Below, one piece after another: positions 61,000-64,000 of a stretch of DNA of 64,000 bases; position 1 is the stretch's first letter, and each line of letters starts with the position of its first letter. The stretch is taken from the NCBI GenBank assembly GCA_021613375.1, contig CM038706.1, positions 17,861,366 to 17,925,365 on the forward strand. The letters run 5' to 3'. Under the pieces are notes generated by a model. That model did not search any database and was not told the origin of the DNA. It saw nothing but the letters and a program-made list of their open reading frames with translations. Made by a program: the position numbers and the translations under genes. This DNA is from Megaleporinus macrocephalus. Its lineage: Eukaryota > Chordata > Actinopteri > Characiformes > Anostomidae.

Positions 61000-62790
61000 T
61001 TTTTTCTTTGATCAGACACAGTGTTGTAGTGTAGACTCTTGTAACATAAAAAAACTTCAATACAAAGTGTTACTGCAGCAGTTTTCATTTATAGACTGGG
61101 AGGTGGATGGTGTGTTTTGGAACACTATTTTCATCCTATTGAACGCTACTTTTTTAACGAAACTCTAAAAAGATTTCTTTAACAAACAAGCACCTCTAAG
61201 GTTGCAAAACGCCTCCACACTGCTTTTTGTTTTTATATCTGCATTGATAATGAGGCGCACTGCGGTTGTAGCTAAATATCCTGGTATGCGCCTGTGTGTT
61301 GACTTGTGAGATCAAGACAAACAAAGTGATTTAGTGATTGATCTTTTGAGCAAGTAGGTAAGCTTCAAATCTCAAAGAGAGGATATATTTACCCACTCAG
61401 GGTTATCTCTGATCTCCAATTCTTTACACAGCTGTTACTGACCCTTAGAGCATAAGCAAGATTTTTGAACCTGGATGAGAGGAGCATGGATACTGTATGC
61501 TTGTGAAAATGTTAACTGTGGAGGGACAGCACAGAGAAACACATTTATATCCATATGAACCCTGTAGCACAAATTCAGGCTGAACATAAACATAAATAAT
61601 TGACTGATGATGAGAGAGAGAGCCAAAGGAAAAATAAATAAGAGACAAATTTCTTGTTTGAAAGAGAAAATAGATATCAAGTGTATTTACAAATGTGCAC
61701 ACATCATAACATTCTCACCTTTTCTATTTTAAGAAAAAATAACACCTACAATATTGTTTCTCATATAATTTTTTACTTAAATAAACCCCTCAGTGCACCC
61801 GTACTATGCATTTGAAATACAGTATATATTCTCTGATGTATAAATAAACCCCTAATAACCCACACAACATTGTAACCATTACCAAATACACAACTTGCTT
61901 GGTGTGTTCATTTGAAATGGCATACCATATGATGAACATCACAACAGTATGAACAGCAAAAGACTCTAGATTAGGTGGAACTTTATGAAGACCAAGTTGA
62001 TATACATGGTTTTTCTTAGCCTCCTCATGTTGCCAGTGTCAAGCCTTCTGTTGCAGTGCCATGTTGTCGGAGGACTGTCTGGCAGTATAAAGCGGTTAAG
62101 CTGTGCTCTCTGAATAGCCATTTTCTCAATCCTCAACTCTGATGTAGCTCACAATAGTCCAAGCTTGCCATTTAGTGGCAATGGCTGCTTTCAAATCTCC
62201 TGCCATGCAATGAAAAGAGTTTGCTCTGTGGTTTTGCAATCACCATCTTTTACTGAGACACCAAAAGGGCTCTGGCATGAATACACACACCCATAAGAGT
62301 GCTGTTTCCCTTGGATTTGATGGCTAACAAATATTTTAGTACAGCCAACGAGTTTAAACTCAACCACAAATTATTTTAAAAGCAGCACACAATTCAAATT
62401 GCATCTAAAGTCTACACTCATCCTATCATAGCAATTAAGGGCTTCAAAAGTGTTTTTTCTCTTTTTCCTGATACTGATCATTTACAGATTCTTTTTTGCA
62501 TCATTCGACAAAACCAAACAAAGACAAACAAACAAACAAATTCTAATTGCATAAATCTTACCTAACTTGCAAAGTCAGATTCTTTGTAGCAAATAAGATG
62601 CTAGCTATTAAAAATAAAGGAACAAAATGTTTTTCACATCCCATTTGAGAAAAAGACAGAAAGGCATTGAGCTGTTATACAGGAAGTCCTTTTGGCATAG
62701 ATATAAACATTAATGCCATCATCACTCTAGCTGTGTATGTGTATGACATCACCACTGTCATAACCAAACCTACCATCTCCAAAATGAGAA
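61000..62790. other. No gene recognised
   Basis: Two overlapping minus-strand frames of 81 and 85 codons at 61435-61702 have no motif. AT-rich. AAAC repeats at about 62515-62540. Confidence 0.45.
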
Positions 62791-62795
62791 ACGCC

Positions 62796-63027
62796 ACACT
62801 TTGTTTGGATAGTCCCCAATAAATTATTCAATAAATACAGATGTTCAATCTGTTAAAAGTTCATTCTTAACAGTGTTAGGGTTAGGCTTAGGGCCAAGGT
62901 TAGTGTTAGTGTTAGGTTAAGGTTTAGGGTAAATTAAGGTCAATTTAATAAATAATTAGTAAAATGTATGTTAAAAGCAAGATAAGCACCCACAAAGCAT
63001 TTACAGTGGACTATCCAAATAAAGTGT
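62796..63027. mobile_element. 232-bp MITE with degenerate TTAGGG-like core
   Basis: Ends are inverted 20-mers: ACACTTTGTTTGGATAGTCC (62796-62815) and the reverse complement of 63008-63027, differing at one base. The middle (62873-62935) is a run of degenerate GTTAGGG/GTTAGTG units. It encodes nothing. I recall this ACACTTTATTTGGATAGTCC end from many fish genomes. The target duplication is not clear, so the superfamily is open. Confidence 0.8.
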
Positions 63028-63102
63028 TACCTGTGAACATTACAGGATGAAAGAATAAACGTTCTTACCTTTAATTAAAAAAACAACAACTTATGTTTAA
63101 TA

Positions 63103-63290
63103 TAAGATTCTTTTCAAGTCATTGTGGACAATTTCTAATGGTCCATTCATTGCAAAAAAGTTCACACATTGTAAATGGAAGCTGACATTTTCAAATGTTG
63201 TTTAAAAATATGGTTTTCATACGACATCATCAATTTCTTGGACACCAGTAAGAAGGCAAAGACTTGTACTGCTAATGGTAAATCTGTATG
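63103..63290 (-). repeat. Dispersed repeat family R, copy (reverse)
   Basis: On the minus strand it has the order AGTCTTTGCCTTCTTACTGG, TGTCCAAGAAATTGATGATG, GTCAGCTTCCATTTACAATG, GTGTGAACTTTTTTGCAATG and ATGGACCATTAGAAATTGTC. This is the best preserved copy in the window and defines the uninterrupted TTTACAATGTG site. Confidence 0.7.
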
Positions 63291-63294
63291 AATC

Positions 63295-64000
63295 TTGCAA
63301 TAAGTCAGATTTGCAGATAACCAGTGGCTTAATATCTAATCCCTGCAATAACACTTTCTAGCAGAAATCCATAGGAATGTTTTAAATAAGCTTTAATATG
63401 TTTAATTTATAGAGAAATCATTGAGTTCTTTGTAGGAACAATGCAAAATCTTTGCTATGCTCATTGCAGGTTTTCATCAAGGCCAAGACCAATTTAACGT
63501 AGCAGTAGTGTAATCAACCCATTACTGGCAGCATTTGGACACAAGCAAGATCACTATGTGACATGATGAAGCCACTAAGCTCTTCTTTTGGCCTGTTCCA
63601 ATTTGGCATGCCTGAGTGATCCACCAAAGCAGTGCTCAAAGGTTTGAGGAGAAGAGTGGGTTGACATATCACTGATCATGATTGCACACAAGACTTTGAG
63701 GATGCAAGAAAATACTCAAGTACTGTAACCCTGTCTTTTCAGGCTGGTGCTGTTTAATTATATTATGACTGGCATAGTCATTGTTATAACCACTGTAACA
63801 CCAACTGACATCAATTTACTTAGGTTCATATTTAGTCACGGAGGAGGACTATGTGTATTCCCAGCTCATGACTGTTGGTTTAACTGTTGACCTCAAATAG
63901 AAATATAAAGCACAAAACGGTCGAGGAACCTCCAAGATTATTATGAAGCTCAAGGACGAACAAACAATGCCCGGTCCCAGGTGTCCTTTTTAAATGTCTT
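63295..64000. other. No gene recognised
   Basis: No repeat or coding signal seen up to the window edge. Confidence 0.5.

Noticed and set aside
62873..62935. Interstitial telomeric repeat from chromosome fusion
   Set aside because: Units are degenerate and lie within a MITE with matching inverted ends, so transposition explains them better.

Overview
This window is AT-rich vertebrate DNA from a teleost fish, probably an ostariophysan (characin, electric eel or catfish side). The evidence is its repeats: several Tc1-like transposon remnants, tRNA-derived SINE copies of the fish type, a 667-bp palindromic element of a family I remember from characiform and related genomes, long (TA)n, (TC)n and (TG)n tracts, and no prokaryotic gene organisation. 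The species placement is an inference from repeat families recalled from memory.

I recognise no exon of a host protein-coding gene, no rRNA and no functional tRNA. The open frames are short (at most 178 codons). The only ones with recognisable protein content belong to decayed transposons. The window is best read as intergenic or deep-intronic DNA.

Layout. 0.35-3.4 kb: two Tc1-like transposase relics of one subfamily in opposite orientation. 4.9-5.6 kb: palindromic TA-flanked element (a partial second copy lies at 28.8-29.0 kb). 7.8 kb: SINE. 11.7, 13.0, 19.3 and 20.7 kb: small fold-back elements, one wrapped around a (TA)38 tract. 15.5-16.1 kb: third Tc1 relic. 21.7 and 27.6 kb: SINE copies in opposite orientations. 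25.0-25.9 kb: complete 890-bp solo LTR with a GTTAC target duplication. 26.6-27.1 kb: AAGTC-rich element. 34.6-35.7 kb: 1.18-kb element with long inverted ends, carrying a broken THAP zinc-finger exon. 45.0-45.9 kb: fourth Tc1 relic. 48.0-49.0 kb: (TC)57 tract and a tRNA-Leu-like primer-binding site beside a retrotransposon scrap. 54.5-55.7 kb: the best preserved transposon, a Tc1/mariner element with both ends, TA duplication and a frameshifted transposase whose catalytic spacing is DD36E (the Incomer type). 59.6-61.0 kb: an older dispersed repeat split by a Tc1 deletion derivative. 62.8-63.3 kb: a 232-bp MITE and another copy of the same dispersed repeat.

No genes work together here. The biology is successive transposon invasion and decay: cut-and-paste elements, their internally deleted derivatives, LTR recombination to a solo LTR, and SINE insertion. 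I found no convincing new system. The items most worth following up are the THAP-bearing element, the DD36E element, the nested Tc1 insertion and the palindromic elements.
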